Below the pieces are notes generated by a model. It was not told the origin of the DNA, ran no database searches, and worked only from the letters and a program-made list of their open reading frames with translations. The translations under genes and the position numbers were made by a program. DNA of 64,000 nucleotides. It comes from Candidatus Cloacimonas sp. Lineage in GTDB: Bacteria; Cloacimonadota; Cloacimonadia; Cloacimonadales; Cloacimonadaceae. The stretch spans positions 55,511-119,510 of the forward strand of contig JALOCJ010000008.1 in the NCBI GenBank assembly GCA_023227825.1, in the 5' to 3' direction. This document shows positions 7,904 to 15,971 of the stretch, piece after piece (the stretch's first letter is position 1; every line of letters starts with the position of its first letter).

Positions 7904-10108
7904 GTGAAAAAAGCATTATTAGTAACTGTGCTGTTAATAGCCACAATTCTGTTGTTTGCTCTTCCTGCAGAATTTAGCCGTTCCCAAAATCCGGAACTTT
8001 ATAAAGAACTTTCTGCAAAAGCTAAAAACAATCTGAAACATTTAACTTTAGAGCAAAAGCAGCAATACAAAGACCTGCTGAAACAATATCCCGATATTTT
8101 GATGAACTATTTACTTGCTTACGAAAGTGACAGTAATTTGGCAGAAGCCAATCCTGAAGACATAAAAAGCAATTATGAAACAATTTGTGCTCTGCTGAAT
8201 AAAAAAGGATTGAATTATCCTGTTGACTTTTTCCTTTCCTATGTAGCCAAACAAACCGTTTCTGATGAACCCCTTACAGCTTATAGGAACATATTATTGA
8301 AAGACGGTCTGCAAAATATAATCAATACGACGAATACGGATCTGGAAAAATATCATGCTGTAACTCTCTGGTGTGTTTCCCGGATTCAATTTCAACAGAC
8401 CTCCGGAAGAGATCAAAGTCCTCTGGATATAGTGCAAAAATCCTTAATCGGACGCTGTGAAGAAATGCAGATTTTACTTGTTTCTGCCTGCAGAACAATT
8501 GGACTTCCTGCCCGTCCTGCATATACACCTTGGTGGGCTCATACGGATAATAATCATGCCTGGACGGAAATTTATTTGGATGGTGAATGGCATTATACAG
8601 GAGATATGGATATGGCTTGGTTTCCGGATAATACCTGGTTCAGTGATTTAGTGGATAAAACAGTGCTGATTTTGGCAGACGGAACTTTAACAACCTGGGA
8701 AGATGAGGTTTTAATTAAAGGTAAATATGATGCGGTAATCAATTCTACTGCAAATTATACAAAAGAGAGAAGTCGGAAAGTGAAAATAAAGGTTTTAAAT
8801 AAAAATAATATGCCAATACCTAATGCTAATGTTATTCCAATGGTCTTCAACTGGGGTTCGTTAAGGTCTTTAATTAATTTGACTACTGATAAAAATGGCT
8901 TTCTGGAATTTACTACAGGTAGGGGTGCTTTTTATCTTTCGGTTTACACTAAAGAAGGTAAAGCTCTCGTTTTGATTCCTTCCAATGAGGAAAAAACAAT
9001 AGGACAAACGATAATCCTTGACAACATTGATTTTGCAGGTGGGTGGTCAACTCTGGAATATCCTGAATTTTCAGGAGAAAGCAAAACTCAACCCGACGAA
9101 TATCTTAATGCTGTTAATTTGGAAAAACAACGCTGGCAGGAAAAACAAAAGGTATGGGAAAAGGAAGCACTGAAAACAAAAACTACAGATGATTCCCTGG
9201 TAATAAAAGTTGCTCTTGCCTGCAGAGGAAATTATTCTTCTTTTTGGCAATTTTATCAGCGGAATCCTAATCCCGACAGCAATTTTCTGCAGTTCCTGCT
9301 GGAAGGTGATCCCAAACTTTTGTGGCAGGCAAATGCAGAGCTGTTGGAAGCCCTTTATGAGAATTGGCTAAAACTGTATAAACCGGAGATGGATGAAGAA
9401 TATGTTATGAGTTTATTCTCTCCTGCGGTTTACTATGAAGACCTGCCCAAACCGGTAAACTATAAAAAAGGTAAAGCACAACTCTATCCGGAATCATTTC
9501 GTTATCAATTTCCCCATAATCGGGAGGGAGTTATAAAAGTGCTTTCCCGATTGAAAAAAAAATACAAAATAAACTCCAAAAAGGTATTAAGCGGACTTCT
9601 CCCTTTGCATATTATGCTTCAACATAAGAACTTAACTGCAGTGCAGTATAAAATTATGGCTGTTTGCATTTTGAGGGCTAATGGCTATCCTTCTGAATTT
9701 TCGCGTATTCCAAATTTGGTTTCCGTGTTCATTGATGGTGACTGGCAATATGTGAATGTGGTAAAATGCACTTGGGAAGACCTGTCCAAAGACAACAAAA
9801 CCAATACCTTTGAACTAACTTTACAAATCAAAGATGATAAGGGAACTCCAATTGAGGTTAAAGAAGAACAACTAACTCTTTGCAGTTATGCTGATGGAGC
9901 ATTCTATCCCTTAAATAATAATTTTGAATATCCGGAGTCGGGAAAATACAGCGGTATTTTTCCTGTTTCAGATATCTGGCTGCAGTTTGGATATCGGGTT
10001 TCGGAAAATCAAACAAAGGTCTTACTTCAGCCCTTAAAACCTGAAGTGGATGATTCTTTGTCCCTGGAAATTATTGCAGAGGACTATCCGGTTGAGAAAA
10101 AAGATTAG
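7904..10108 (+). CDS. Exported transglutaminase-like domain protein
   Basis: A 734-aa protein starting at GTG with AAGGGG upstream and an N-terminal signal peptide (hydrophobic residues 4-19, ending FALPAEF). Residues 180-235 carry a papain-like transglutaminase core: Cys in GRCEEMQ, His in NHAWTEI and Asp in TGDMDMAW, in the right order and spacing for Cys-His-Asp. A beta-rich stretch at about 285-355 resembles a carboxypeptidase-regulatory domain. The C-terminal half is unassigned. Family members act as proteases or amidases, or bind peptides, at the cell envelope; the substrate here is unknown. It has its own promoter and precedes mutM by 47 bases. Confidence 0.8.
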   Translation: MKKALLVTVLLIATILLFALPAEFSRSQNPELYKELSAKAKNNLKHLTLEQKQQYKDLLKQYPDILMNYLLAYESDSNLAEANPEDIKSNYETICALLNKKGLNYPVDFFLSYVAKQTVSDEPLTAYRNILLKDGLQNIINTTNTDLEKYHAVTLWCVSRIQFQQTSGRDQSPLDIVQKSLIGRCEEMQILLVSACRTIGLPARPAYTPWWAHTDNNHAWTEIYLDGEWHYTGDMDMAWFPDNTWFSDLVDKTVLILADGTLTTWEDEVLIKGKYDAVINSTANYTKERSRKVKIKVLNKNNMPIPNANVIPMVFNWGSLRSLINLTTDKNGFLEFTTGRGAFYLSVYTKEGKALVLIPSNEEKTIGQTIILDNIDFAGGWSTLEYPEFSGESKTQPDEYLNAVNLEKQRWQEKQKVWEKEALKTKTTDDSLVIKVALACRGNYSSFWQFYQRNPNPDSNFLQFLLEGDPKLLWQANAELLEALYENWLKLYKPEMDEEYVMSLFSPAVYYEDLPKPVNYKKGKAQLYPESFRYQFPHNREGVIKVLSRLKKKYKINSKKVLSGLLPLHIMLQHKNLTAVQYKIMAVCILRANGYPSEFSRIPNLVSVFIDGDWQYVNVVKCTWEDLSKDNKTNTFELTLQIKDDKGTPIEVKEEQLTLCSYADGAFYPLNNNFEYPESGKYSGIFPVSDIWLQFGYRVSENQTKVLLQPLKPEVDDSLSLEIIAEDYPVEKKD

Positions 10109-10155
10109 CTCTCTAATATTACACTGATTTCATAAATAAAAAAAGGAGATAAGAA

Positions 10156-10959
10156 TTGCCCGAACTGCCTGAAGTGCAAAGCATTATCAACGATTTGGAA
10201 AAAGTATTGAAGGGGAAAATCATTCAAAGTGTTGATTGCTATTATCCGGGAACGGTGATTGCAGATGAACTGCTGAAAGCAAATCCCTTTCCAGCCAGGG
10301 TTTGGGAAATAAAACGCCGCGGGAAATATATTATTATAAAGCTGGAAAAGGATAATGCTCTAATAATCCATTTGCGGATGACAGGTAAGCTGATATATGA
10401 TAACTTCTGCAGTGAACCCATAAAATATGAAAGAGCCAGAATAATCCTGGAAGAGGGGAAAGTTCTGCATTTTATGGATATTCGCACTTTCGGAAAAATA
10501 GTTATCTGTGGACAAAAAAACATAGATAACTACCTGCCGCCTTTGGGATTAGAACCGTTTAGCGATAACTTTACTGCCAAAGCTTTAAAAGAAAAACTAA
10601 AAGGTAAAAAAGCACCTGTAAAGATTGTTTTAATGGACCAGAGAATTATTGCCGGATTGGGAAATATCTATGTTTGTGAAATTCTCTTTAGGGCAGGAAT
10701 AAACCCGGCGAAACCTGCACATAAAATACATCAAAAGAAAATTGTGGAAATAATTCAACAAACAAGGGAAGTCCTTACAGAGGCAATAAATAAAGGCGGA
10801 ACAAGTATTTCGGACTATCGTAGAATTGATGATAAACCAGGTAGTTTTCAAAACTTCCTGCAGGTCTACAAAAAGCAGTTATGTCCTTTAGGACATAATA
10901 TATTACGACTGAAACAAGGTGGGCGTTCTACATTTTACTGCCCAATATGCCAAAAATAA
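10156..10959 (+). CDS. mutM: Formamidopyrimidine-DNA glycosylase (Fpg/MutM)
   Basis: Base-excision repair enzyme that removes 8-oxoguanine and formamidopyrimidines and nicks the abasic site. It starts at TTG after AAAGGAGA, giving the required mature N-terminus PELPEV with the catalytic proline and glutamate. Also visible are LRMTGKL (the conserved lysine) and the DNA-binding GLGNIYVCEILF and GGTSISDYR segments. The C-terminal zinc finger is atypical: CPLGH replaces the usual CPxCG, followed by the normal YCPICQ. His may replace the second Cys ligand. 267 aa is the usual length. Confidence 0.95.
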   Translation: MPELPEVQSIINDLEKVLKGKIIQSVDCYYPGTVIADELLKANPFPARVWEIKRRGKYIIIKLEKDNALIIHLRMTGKLIYDNFCSEPIKYERARIILEEGKVLHFMDIRTFGKIVICGQKNIDNYLPPLGLEPFSDNFTAKALKEKLKGKKAPVKIVLMDQRIIAGLGNIYVCEILFRAGINPAKPAHKIHQKKIVEIIQQTREVLTEAINKGGTSISDYRRIDDKPGSFQNFLQVYKKQLCPLGHNILRLKQGGRSTFYCPICQK

Positions 10960-10967
10960 AAATATAC

Positions 10968-10996
10968 TTGACCTGATTCTCTATTTTGAATATAAT
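10968..10996 (+). promoter_or_regulatory. Strong sigma70-type promoter upstream of the repeat leader and flavodiiron gene
   Basis: TTGACC (10968-10973), 17-base spacer, TATAAT (10991-10996). Transcription should begin near 11003, before the repeat array. The array would then be part of a leader of about 270 bases. Confidence 0.8.
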
Positions 10997-11026
10997 ATAA
11001 GTAAGTAAATGGAAATATAGATGAAC

Positions 11027-11247
11027 GACGAGGATGTCGTTTTTCCGGAAGGTTGATGTCCTCGTCAACCAAGGAATAAATAATATTAAAACGACGAGGA
11101 TGTCGTTTTTCCGGAAGGTTGATGTCCTCGTCAACCAGGGAATAAATAATATTAAAACGACGGGGATGTCGTTTTTCCGGAAGGTTGATGTCCTCGTCAA
11201 CCAGGGAATAAATAATATTAAAACGACGGGGATGTCGTTTTTCCGGA
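11027..11247 (+). repeat. 3.3 tandem 66-base hairpin repeats in the flavodiiron gene leader
   Basis: Units start at 11027, 11093, 11159 and 11225 with an exact period of 66. Each holds GACGAGGATGTCG, a TTTTTCCGGAAGGTTG centre and ATGTCCTCGTC, so it can fold as a hairpin; GGTTGATGTCCTCGTCAACC can also fold on its own. The spacer is 'aggaataaataatattaaaac'-like. The fourth unit stops at CCGGA, directly before the ribosome site AAAAGGAGA. This is the inverse orientation of the 4684-4889 array. Confidence 0.9.
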
Positions 11248-11271
11248 TAAAAAAAGGAGATAGAAATAGCT

Positions 11272-12468
11272 ATGAAAGCCCTCAAATTAAGAGAAAATGT
11301 ATATTGGGTTGGAGTTATTGATTGGGATTTGCGTAATTTTCATGGATATATAACTCAACGGGGCAGCACTTATAATGCCTATTTGATTATAGATGAAAAG
11401 GTTACTCTTATTGATAATGTAAAGAGTTATCTGTTTGAGGAAATGCTTTCCCGGATAAGTGATGTAATTGAGCCCTCCAAGATTGATGTTTTAATTCAAA
11501 ATCATACAGAAATGGATCACAGCGGTGGCTTACCGGAACTAATTAAAATAATTCCCGATGCTGAATTATACACTAATGCTAACGGAATAAAAGCTCAGAA
11601 AAGGCATTTTAAGCAGGACTGGAATTTTAGAGAAATCAAAAGCGGAGATACCCTCAAAATCGGGAAAAGGACTTTAACTTTTTTAACTACTCCGATGGTG
11701 CATTGGCCTGATAATCAATTTACTTATTGTCCTGAAGAGAAAATCCTGTTTTCCAACGATGGTTTTGGTCAGCATATTGCCTCTAATGAACGCTTTGCCA
11801 AAGACCTTCCTGCAGGAATTGTGCTGGAAGAAGCAAAAAAGTATTATGCCAATATAGTTCTGCCCTATTCCAAACAGGTTCAGAAGGTTTTGGAAGAGGC
11901 AGGTAATTGGGATATAAATATGATTTGTCCCAGTCATGGAGTTATCTGGACAGCGGAAAATATTCCTGAAATCCTTTCTGCTTATCACGATTGGGCTTAT
12001 AATATAGCAGACATTCATAAAGCTTTAATTATTTATGATACAATGTGGAAATCCACTCAAAAACTTGCTTACACCATTTCTGAAGCATTTGCAGAAGAAG
12101 GGATTAGAGCTCAATTATTAAATTTGCAGACCACTCATATTTCGGATATTATGACCGCTGTAATTGATGCCAAATTTATTGCTGTAGGTTCACCTACTTT
12201 AAACAGTTCTATTTTACCAACGGTAGCTGCTTTTCTCTATTATTTAAAAGGACTTTCACCCCGCAATAAAATTGGTCTTGCTTTCGGAAGTTATGGTTGG
12301 GGTGGACAAAGTATACCAATTTTACATCAGCTTTTAGGAGACCCCAAAGAATGCGGGTTTACAATGCTGGAACCTGTCCAAGTGCAATATATTCCTGATA
12401 ATGAAGAACTTAACCGGATAAAAAGTAATTTGAAACGGCAAATAAGGGAAAAAATCAATGCAATGTAA
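11272..12468 (+). CDS. Flavodiiron protein (A-type flavoprotein, O2/NO reductase)
   Basis: Cytoplasmic FMN and diiron enzyme that reduces O2 to water or NO to N2O, an oxygen or nitrosative stress defence in anaerobes. The N-terminal metallo-beta-lactamase-like domain shows the diiron ligands H78-x-E80-x-D82-H83 (NHTEMDH), then MVHWPDN, FSNDGFG and CPSHGVIW. The C-terminal flavodoxin domain (from about 250) has IIYDTMWKST for FMN phosphate binding and GSYGWGG. 398 aa is the core size without rubredoxin or NADH-oxidase extensions, so a separate electron donor is needed. It starts at ATG after AAAAGGAGA. The long transcribed hairpin-repeat leader suggests post-transcriptional control (inference). 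Confidence 0.93.
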   Translation: MKALKLRENVYWVGVIDWDLRNFHGYITQRGSTYNAYLIIDEKVTLIDNVKSYLFEEMLSRISDVIEPSKIDVLIQNHTEMDHSGGLPELIKIIPDAELYTNANGIKAQKRHFKQDWNFREIKSGDTLKIGKRTLTFLTTPMVHWPDNQFTYCPEEKILFSNDGFGQHIASNERFAKDLPAGIVLEEAKKYYANIVLPYSKQVQKVLEEAGNWDINMICPSHGVIWTAENIPEILSAYHDWAYNIADIHKALIIYDTMWKSTQKLAYTISEAFAEEGIRAQLLNLQTTHISDIMTAVIDAKFIAVGSPTLNSSILPTVAAFLYYLKGLSPRNKIGLAFGSYGWGGQSIPILHQLLGDPKECGFTMLEPVQVQYIPDNEELNRIKSNLKRQIREKINAM

Positions 12469-12536
12469 TAACATCAGAGCGTATTTATCTGCCTGTAACT
12501 GTTTAATTAACCATATTCAAAATAAAGGAAGCGGAT

Positions 12537-13490
12537 ATGAAATCTTTATTAAAAGAAGACCTGTATGCCAAGATTTTTCATAGTGCCTTACTTGCTATTG
12601 CGGTAACCGATAAGCAAGGTAATTTTATGGCTGTAAATCCTGCCTGGTGTAAATCGCTGGGCTGGACAGAAACAGAAGCCAAGACCCTGAATATTAAAGA
12701 TATAACTCTTGTAGAAGAACAACCGATAATCAATCAGGAACTGAACAAAATTGCTCAAGGGAAAGTGAGTAGTTTGCGTAAAGAGCAACGCTATAAACGT
12801 AAGGACGGCACTATGTTTTGGGCTGATCTTTACAGTTCTGCTTTGTTTGATGATAAGGAGAAAGTTATAGGCATTCTGGATATTTTTGTGGATATTGATA
12901 CCCAGGTTATATCCGAAAAAGTTCATGGGGAACTGTTTCAGAGTTTGGAAATCTTGAATAAGGAACTGAGTAATGCTAATATAGGCCTCAAACGACAGGC
13001 AAAATATGATTCCCTGACCGGACTTTATAACAGATGGGTGATGGAAGAAATGCTGAATAAAGAAATTAACCGCAGTTTAGAAACTAAGCGTGGTTTTGCT
13101 GTTGGCATTGCGGATATTGATGATTTTAAAAAGGTTAACGATAATTATGGTCACGATTGCGGAGATTTTGTCCTGGTAAAACTAACACAATCCTTTTTGC
13201 AGAAAATAAGGGTAACAGATTCAGTTTGCCGTTGGGGCGGAGAAGAATTTCTGTTCCTTTTTCCCGAAACCATAGAACAGGGAGCAACGATTGTTGTAGA
13301 ACGCATCCGGAAAAGTATTGAAGAACTTAATATTGACTATAAGGGTAACCTGATTAAAGTTACAATTACTATCGGAGTTAGTTTCTATAATGGACAAGAC
13401 CATCTGGATGCCAAAGAACTTGTAAATAGAGCAGATAAGGCATTGTATAAAGGTAAAAGCAGCGGTAAAAATAAGGTTGTGTTTAGCTAA
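12537..13490 (+). CDS. PAS-GGDEF diguanylate cyclase
   Basis: A 317-aa soluble protein predicted to make cyclic di-GMP. Residues 8-125 form a PAS domain (ALLAIAVTDKQGNFMAVN; later YKRKDGTMFW). After a short helical linker, DSLTGLYNR starts the GGDEF domain with an active-site GGEEF. The inhibitory I-site RVTD lies five residues before it, so product feedback is likely. No membrane segment is seen, so the signal is probably cytoplasmic; the PAS ligand is unknown. It lies 68 bases after the flavodiiron gene, and GGAAG precedes the ATG. Confidence 0.92.
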   Translation: MKSLLKEDLYAKIFHSALLAIAVTDKQGNFMAVNPAWCKSLGWTETEAKTLNIKDITLVEEQPIINQELNKIAQGKVSSLRKEQRYKRKDGTMFWADLYSSALFDDKEKVIGILDIFVDIDTQVISEKVHGELFQSLEILNKELSNANIGLKRQAKYDSLTGLYNRWVMEEMLNKEINRSLETKRGFAVGIADIDDFKKVNDNYGHDCGDFVLVKLTQSFLQKIRVTDSVCRWGGEEFLFLFPETIEQGATIVVERIRKSIEELNIDYKGNLIKVTITIGVSFYNGQDHLDAKELVNRADKALYKGKSSGKNKVVFS

Positions 13491-13639
13491 TTCAGGTATG
13501 ATTTTGTTATTCTGAAAAAAAATAAAGAAATGAATTCCATTATGTAGCGGGATTATAAAGTGAGAGAAATAAGTATGGAAGCATCACTACCGAAATAACT
13601 TTTCACCTTTTCACTTCACCTGCTAAACAAAGAAAGCAG

Positions 13640-13667
13640 TTGACACAAAACAAAGTTCTTACATAAT
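13640..13667 (+). promoter_or_regulatory. Candidate promoter for the 13700-15023 operon
   Basis: TTGACA (13640-13645), 16-base spacer, CATAAT (13662-13667), 32 bases before the start codon at 13700. A fragment of the palindromic repeat family (ATCACTACCGAAATAACTTTT) lies upstream at 13583-13603. Confidence 0.6.
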
Positions 13668-13699
13668 GACTTTATGAAGAAAAAATCGGGAGATAGTAA

Positions 13700-14275
13700 A
13701 TGAAGACAAATTCACGCAGCTGGCAACCTACTCTTACCTTAGCCAGATTATTTGAAGAACAGAATCAATTTTATGATGCATTAGCTGCCTATGAGCTAAT
13801 AAGTCAAAATGATCCTTCTCCGGAATTACGGGAAAGGATAGAGGACCTTCATCTGCGTATTCTAAACGATCCTAATAAGAATTACGATCCCCGTTTGGAG
13901 CAACTCTTTTCACCGGAAGAACTTGCCTATTTAAAAATCCTGGACCATCAGGGTTTCAGTAATATGGCTAAAGCACGGGAAAAGCTCATAGAAGAAATGC
14001 AGGGTTCAGAACTGATTTTCAGTGAAGTTATGCCTGAAGAGGTTTTAGTAGATGAATCCGAACTTGATGCCTTAAAAGAAATACTGGAAGAGATTGAACA
14101 GCAGGCACAGATAAGTTTGATTTCCGAGACAAGTGATGTTGGCGAATGCAATGTTCAAGATTTCTTAATTGCGATGCTGGTTAAGTTTGATAAAGACCAA
14201 AAACTGAGCGAGGTTAAATTGAGTGACCTGTTATCGCTATTTCTGGAGATGCAAAGCTTAAAAAATCAGCCCTGA
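13700..14275 (+). CDS. Hypothetical acidic protein, first gene of the rsmD operon
   Basis: A 191-aa cytoplasmic protein without signal peptide or membrane segment. Residues 5-55 look like a single TPR-type helix pair (LARLFEEQNQFYDALAAYELI). The middle is strongly acidic with a predicted coiled stretch (DALKEILEEIEQQAQ), and the C-terminus is helical. I do not recognise a family. It ends in a TGATG overlap with the 59-aa Cys-rich ORF, so the two are translationally coupled, and that ORF overlaps rsmD. A link to ribosome assembly is inference from context only. Confidence 0.75.
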   Translation: MKTNSRSWQPTLTLARLFEEQNQFYDALAAYELISQNDPSPELRERIEDLHLRILNDPNKNYDPRLEQLFSPEELAYLKILDHQGFSNMAKAREKLIEEMQGSELIFSEVMPEEVLVDESELDALKEILEEIEQQAQISLISETSDVGECNVQDFLIAMLVKFDKDQKLSEVKLSDLLSLFLEMQSLKNQP

Positions 14276-14454
14276 TGAATCAAAAACCTATATTGAACAT
14301 CAATTCCCTTTGCGCCAACTGTTATAAAAAATGTAAACAAAAGGATTGGGTGCTTATTATTGCCTGTCCTTTTTACGATCCTTTTCCTGTGCAACTGGAA
14401 TTGAAATTTAATAAGGTCAGAAAACAGCCCAAGGGTAAAATAAGCGAAAAATGA
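14275..14454 (+). CDS. 59-aa cysteine-rich small protein
   Basis: The small frame starts at the ATG overlapping the upstream stop (TGATG) and ends in an ATGA overlap with rsmD. It is therefore coupled on both sides and fills the gap exactly. It has four cysteines: LCANCYKKC near residues 12-20 and IACPFYDPF near 29-37. The pattern C-x2-C-x3-C-x10-C could bind zinc or a metal cluster. The C-terminus is basic (KVRKQPKGK), which would suit RNA or DNA binding. No family is recognised. The coding call rests on the double overlap and the cysteine pattern. Confidence 0.7.
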   Translation: MNQKPILNINSLCANCYKKCKQKDWVLIIACPFYDPFPVQLELKFNKVRKQPKGKISEK

Positions 14455-15023
14455 GAATTATAACCGGTATCTATAAAAAAAGAAACCTGTTTTTGGTTCC
14501 CGGTATTAGTACCAGACCTACAACTTCTTTCAATCGCGAAGTTATTTTCAGCGTTATTCAGAATTATGAAGGTTCCAGGGTTTTAGACCTTTTTGCCGGA
14601 AGCGGTTCTTTAGGTTTGGAAACACTTTCACGAGGGGCTGTTTGGGTTGATTTTGTAGAATTTGCTCCTTCCGCAATTAGTACTATTTTACAGAATATAA
14701 CGCATTTGGATTGTTCAGAAAATTGTCATCTCTGGCGAAAAAAGGTTGATGTATATTTGAAATCCTGTGAAAATAAATACGATATCATATTTATTGATCC
14801 ACCTTACGACAAGAATTTGATCAATCCGACTCTGAAACTTATCTATGAAAAGTCACTATTGAATGATGAGGGTAGTATTATTGCGGAACATTCACCTCAG
14901 GAAATCATCGCAGGGGAATTTACTCCCTATATTACAAAAGAAAAGCATTTTAAGAGGTCTCAATTTACCTGGCTGAGAGCAATGAAAAATGAATGCAGTC
15001 AGGAGTCGTCACTGCCAAAATAA
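14451..15023 (+). CDS. rsmD: 16S rRNA (guanine(966)-N2)-methyltransferase RsmD
   Basis: Methylates G966 of 16S rRNA during 30S assembly, using AdoMet. Visible: the N-terminal MRIITGIYKKR (RsmD-type 'MRIIaG..kgr..l'), RPTTSFNREVIFSVI, AdoMet motif I LDLFAGSGSLGLE and the catalytic IDPPYDK. 190 aa is the normal size. The last eight codons and the stop lie inside a dispersed palindromic repeat (14998-15062), so the natural C-terminus has been replaced or extended by repeat sequence. Confidence 0.93.
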   Translation: MRIITGIYKKRNLFLVPGISTRPTTSFNREVIFSVIQNYEGSRVLDLFAGSGSLGLETLSRGAVWVDFVEFAPSAISTILQNITHLDCSENCHLWRKKVDVYLKSCENKYDIIFIDPPYDKNLINPTLKLIYEKSLLNDEGSIIAEHSPQEIIAGEFTPYITKEKHFKRSQFTWLRAMKNECSQESSLPK

Positions 15024-15062
15024 CTTTTAACCTGTTCACGAATTTGTTTGGCAGTGAGGACT
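14998..15062. repeat. Palindromic repeat family member overlapping the rsmD 3' end
   Basis: The 65 bases from GTCAGGAGTCGTCACTGCC to GGCAGTGAGGAC match the reverse complement of about 51890-51953 and 55780-55845, with only a few changes. The ends are inverted (GTCAGGAGTC...GAGGAC), and the AAATAACTTTT centre is shared. Confidence 0.8.
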
Positions 15063-15074
15063 TGTGACAGGAGG

Positions 15075-15335
15075 ACAGTGCATTATTTCCTGCCAAGTTG
15101 ATTCTTTTAGACAGCATTAACACTTCCGTAACGATTCCCTAACGCCGTTAAGGAAGTGTTACGGAAGTGTTACGGCAGCGTTAAGGGATCGTTAAATAAG
15201 TGATTAAGCAACAGGCAGTTAGACATGAGGTGTCCTAAAGTATTCTTCCTGAATTTTTATTATCACAGGACGATATAATTATTATTTATGGTTTGTAAAT
15301 AAAAATGTTGTATAACAGGTTCATTATGGCAAAAA
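15075..15335 (+). repeat. Dispersed element copy A, with an 11-bp iteron array at 15115-15212
   Basis: The array reads, in exact 11-base steps: CATTAACACTT, CCGTAACGATT, half-unit CCCTAAC, GCC centre, then GTTAAGGAAGT, GTTACGGAAGT, GTTACGGCAGC, GTTAAGGGATC, GTTAAATAAGT and GATTAAGCAAC. The left arm is inverted relative to the right. Flanks match copy C at 37870-38420 (ATTATTTCCTGCC before; CACAGGACGATAT..ATTATTTATGG..AAAAATGTTGTATAA after), but about 190 internal bases of C are missing. The 465-base gap 15024-15488 otherwise holds no gene; a TTGACA at 15421 may serve the next gene. Confidence 0.85.
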
Positions 15336-15488
15336 GAGAGGAAGAAAGAATGTATCTTTCTAATCTGCTTTTAGCTGACATTGCAAAATGGAATTTGGTA
15401 TTGCGAAGGAAAACTTTTCCTTGACATTCCTTTTTTGTTTTTTTTAAGGGTAAAATAATAAAACGGGAGTAAAAAGGAGGAACACAAA

Positions 15489-15971
15489 ATGGAAATAATT
15501 ACAGAAACACTCAAGTTTCCCTCTGATTGTAACATAATCTTAGGTCAAAGCCATTTTATAAAAACAGTGGAAGACCTGTATGAAGCACTTGTTACAAGTG
15601 TTCCGGGAATCAAATTTGGTTTGGCTTTTTGTGAATCCTCGGGTCCTTGTTTAGTTCGCAAAGAGGGAACGGATACTGAACTGATAGAAATAGCGGTAGA
15701 AAATATGTTTCGTTTAGGTGCCGGTCACAGTTTTTTGATTATTCTGCGTAATGCTTTTCCTATAAATATTATGCAAGCAATTAAGGACTGTCGGGAAGTA
15801 GTGAATATTTTTTGTGCTACAGCCAATCCGGTAGAGGTTATTTTAGCTCAGACAGAACAGGGATGTGGAATTTTAGGCGTTATTGACGGTTTTTCACCCA
15901 AGGGAATTGAACTGGATACAGATATTACACATCGGAAGAAATTCCTTTTGGATATTGGATATAAGCGGTGA
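15489..15971 (+). CDS. Adenosine-specific kinase family protein (PF04008)
   Basis: A 160-aa protein matching the archaeal and bacterial family known from Pyrobaculum PAE2307 as adenosine-specific kinase. Recognisable blocks are NIILGQSHFIKTVEDLYEAL, GIKFGLAFCESSGPCLVR, GAGHSFLIILRNAFPINI and GCGILGVIDGF. Family members bind or phosphorylate adenosine, but the physiological role is not well settled. It has a strong ribosome site (AAAAAGGAGG) and overlaps the next gene by a GTGA quartet. It heads the thpR-recA-recX cluster. Confidence 0.85.
   Translation: MEIITETLKFPSDCNIILGQSHFIKTVEDLYEALVTSVPGIKFGLAFCESSGPCLVRKEGTDTELIEIAVENMFRLGAGHSFLIILRNAFPINIMQAIKDCREVVNIFCATANPVEVILAQTEQGCGILGVIDGFSPKGIELDTDITHRKKFLLDIGYKR

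Noticed and set aside
11027..11247. CRISPR array
   Set aside because: Spacers between units are nearly identical (AT-rich, about 22 bases), so they are tandem repeats without unique spacers, and no cas genes are near.
10928..11321. Frames with repeats such as FRKVDVLVNQGINNI
   Set aside because: Same cause: the 66-base period is divisible by three, so each frame repeats 22 residues. This is a leader, not a gene.
15115..15212. CRISPR-like or plasmid iteron origin
   Set aside because: Eleven-base units leave no room for spacers, and there is no replication initiator gene nearby; chromosomal genes surround every copy.
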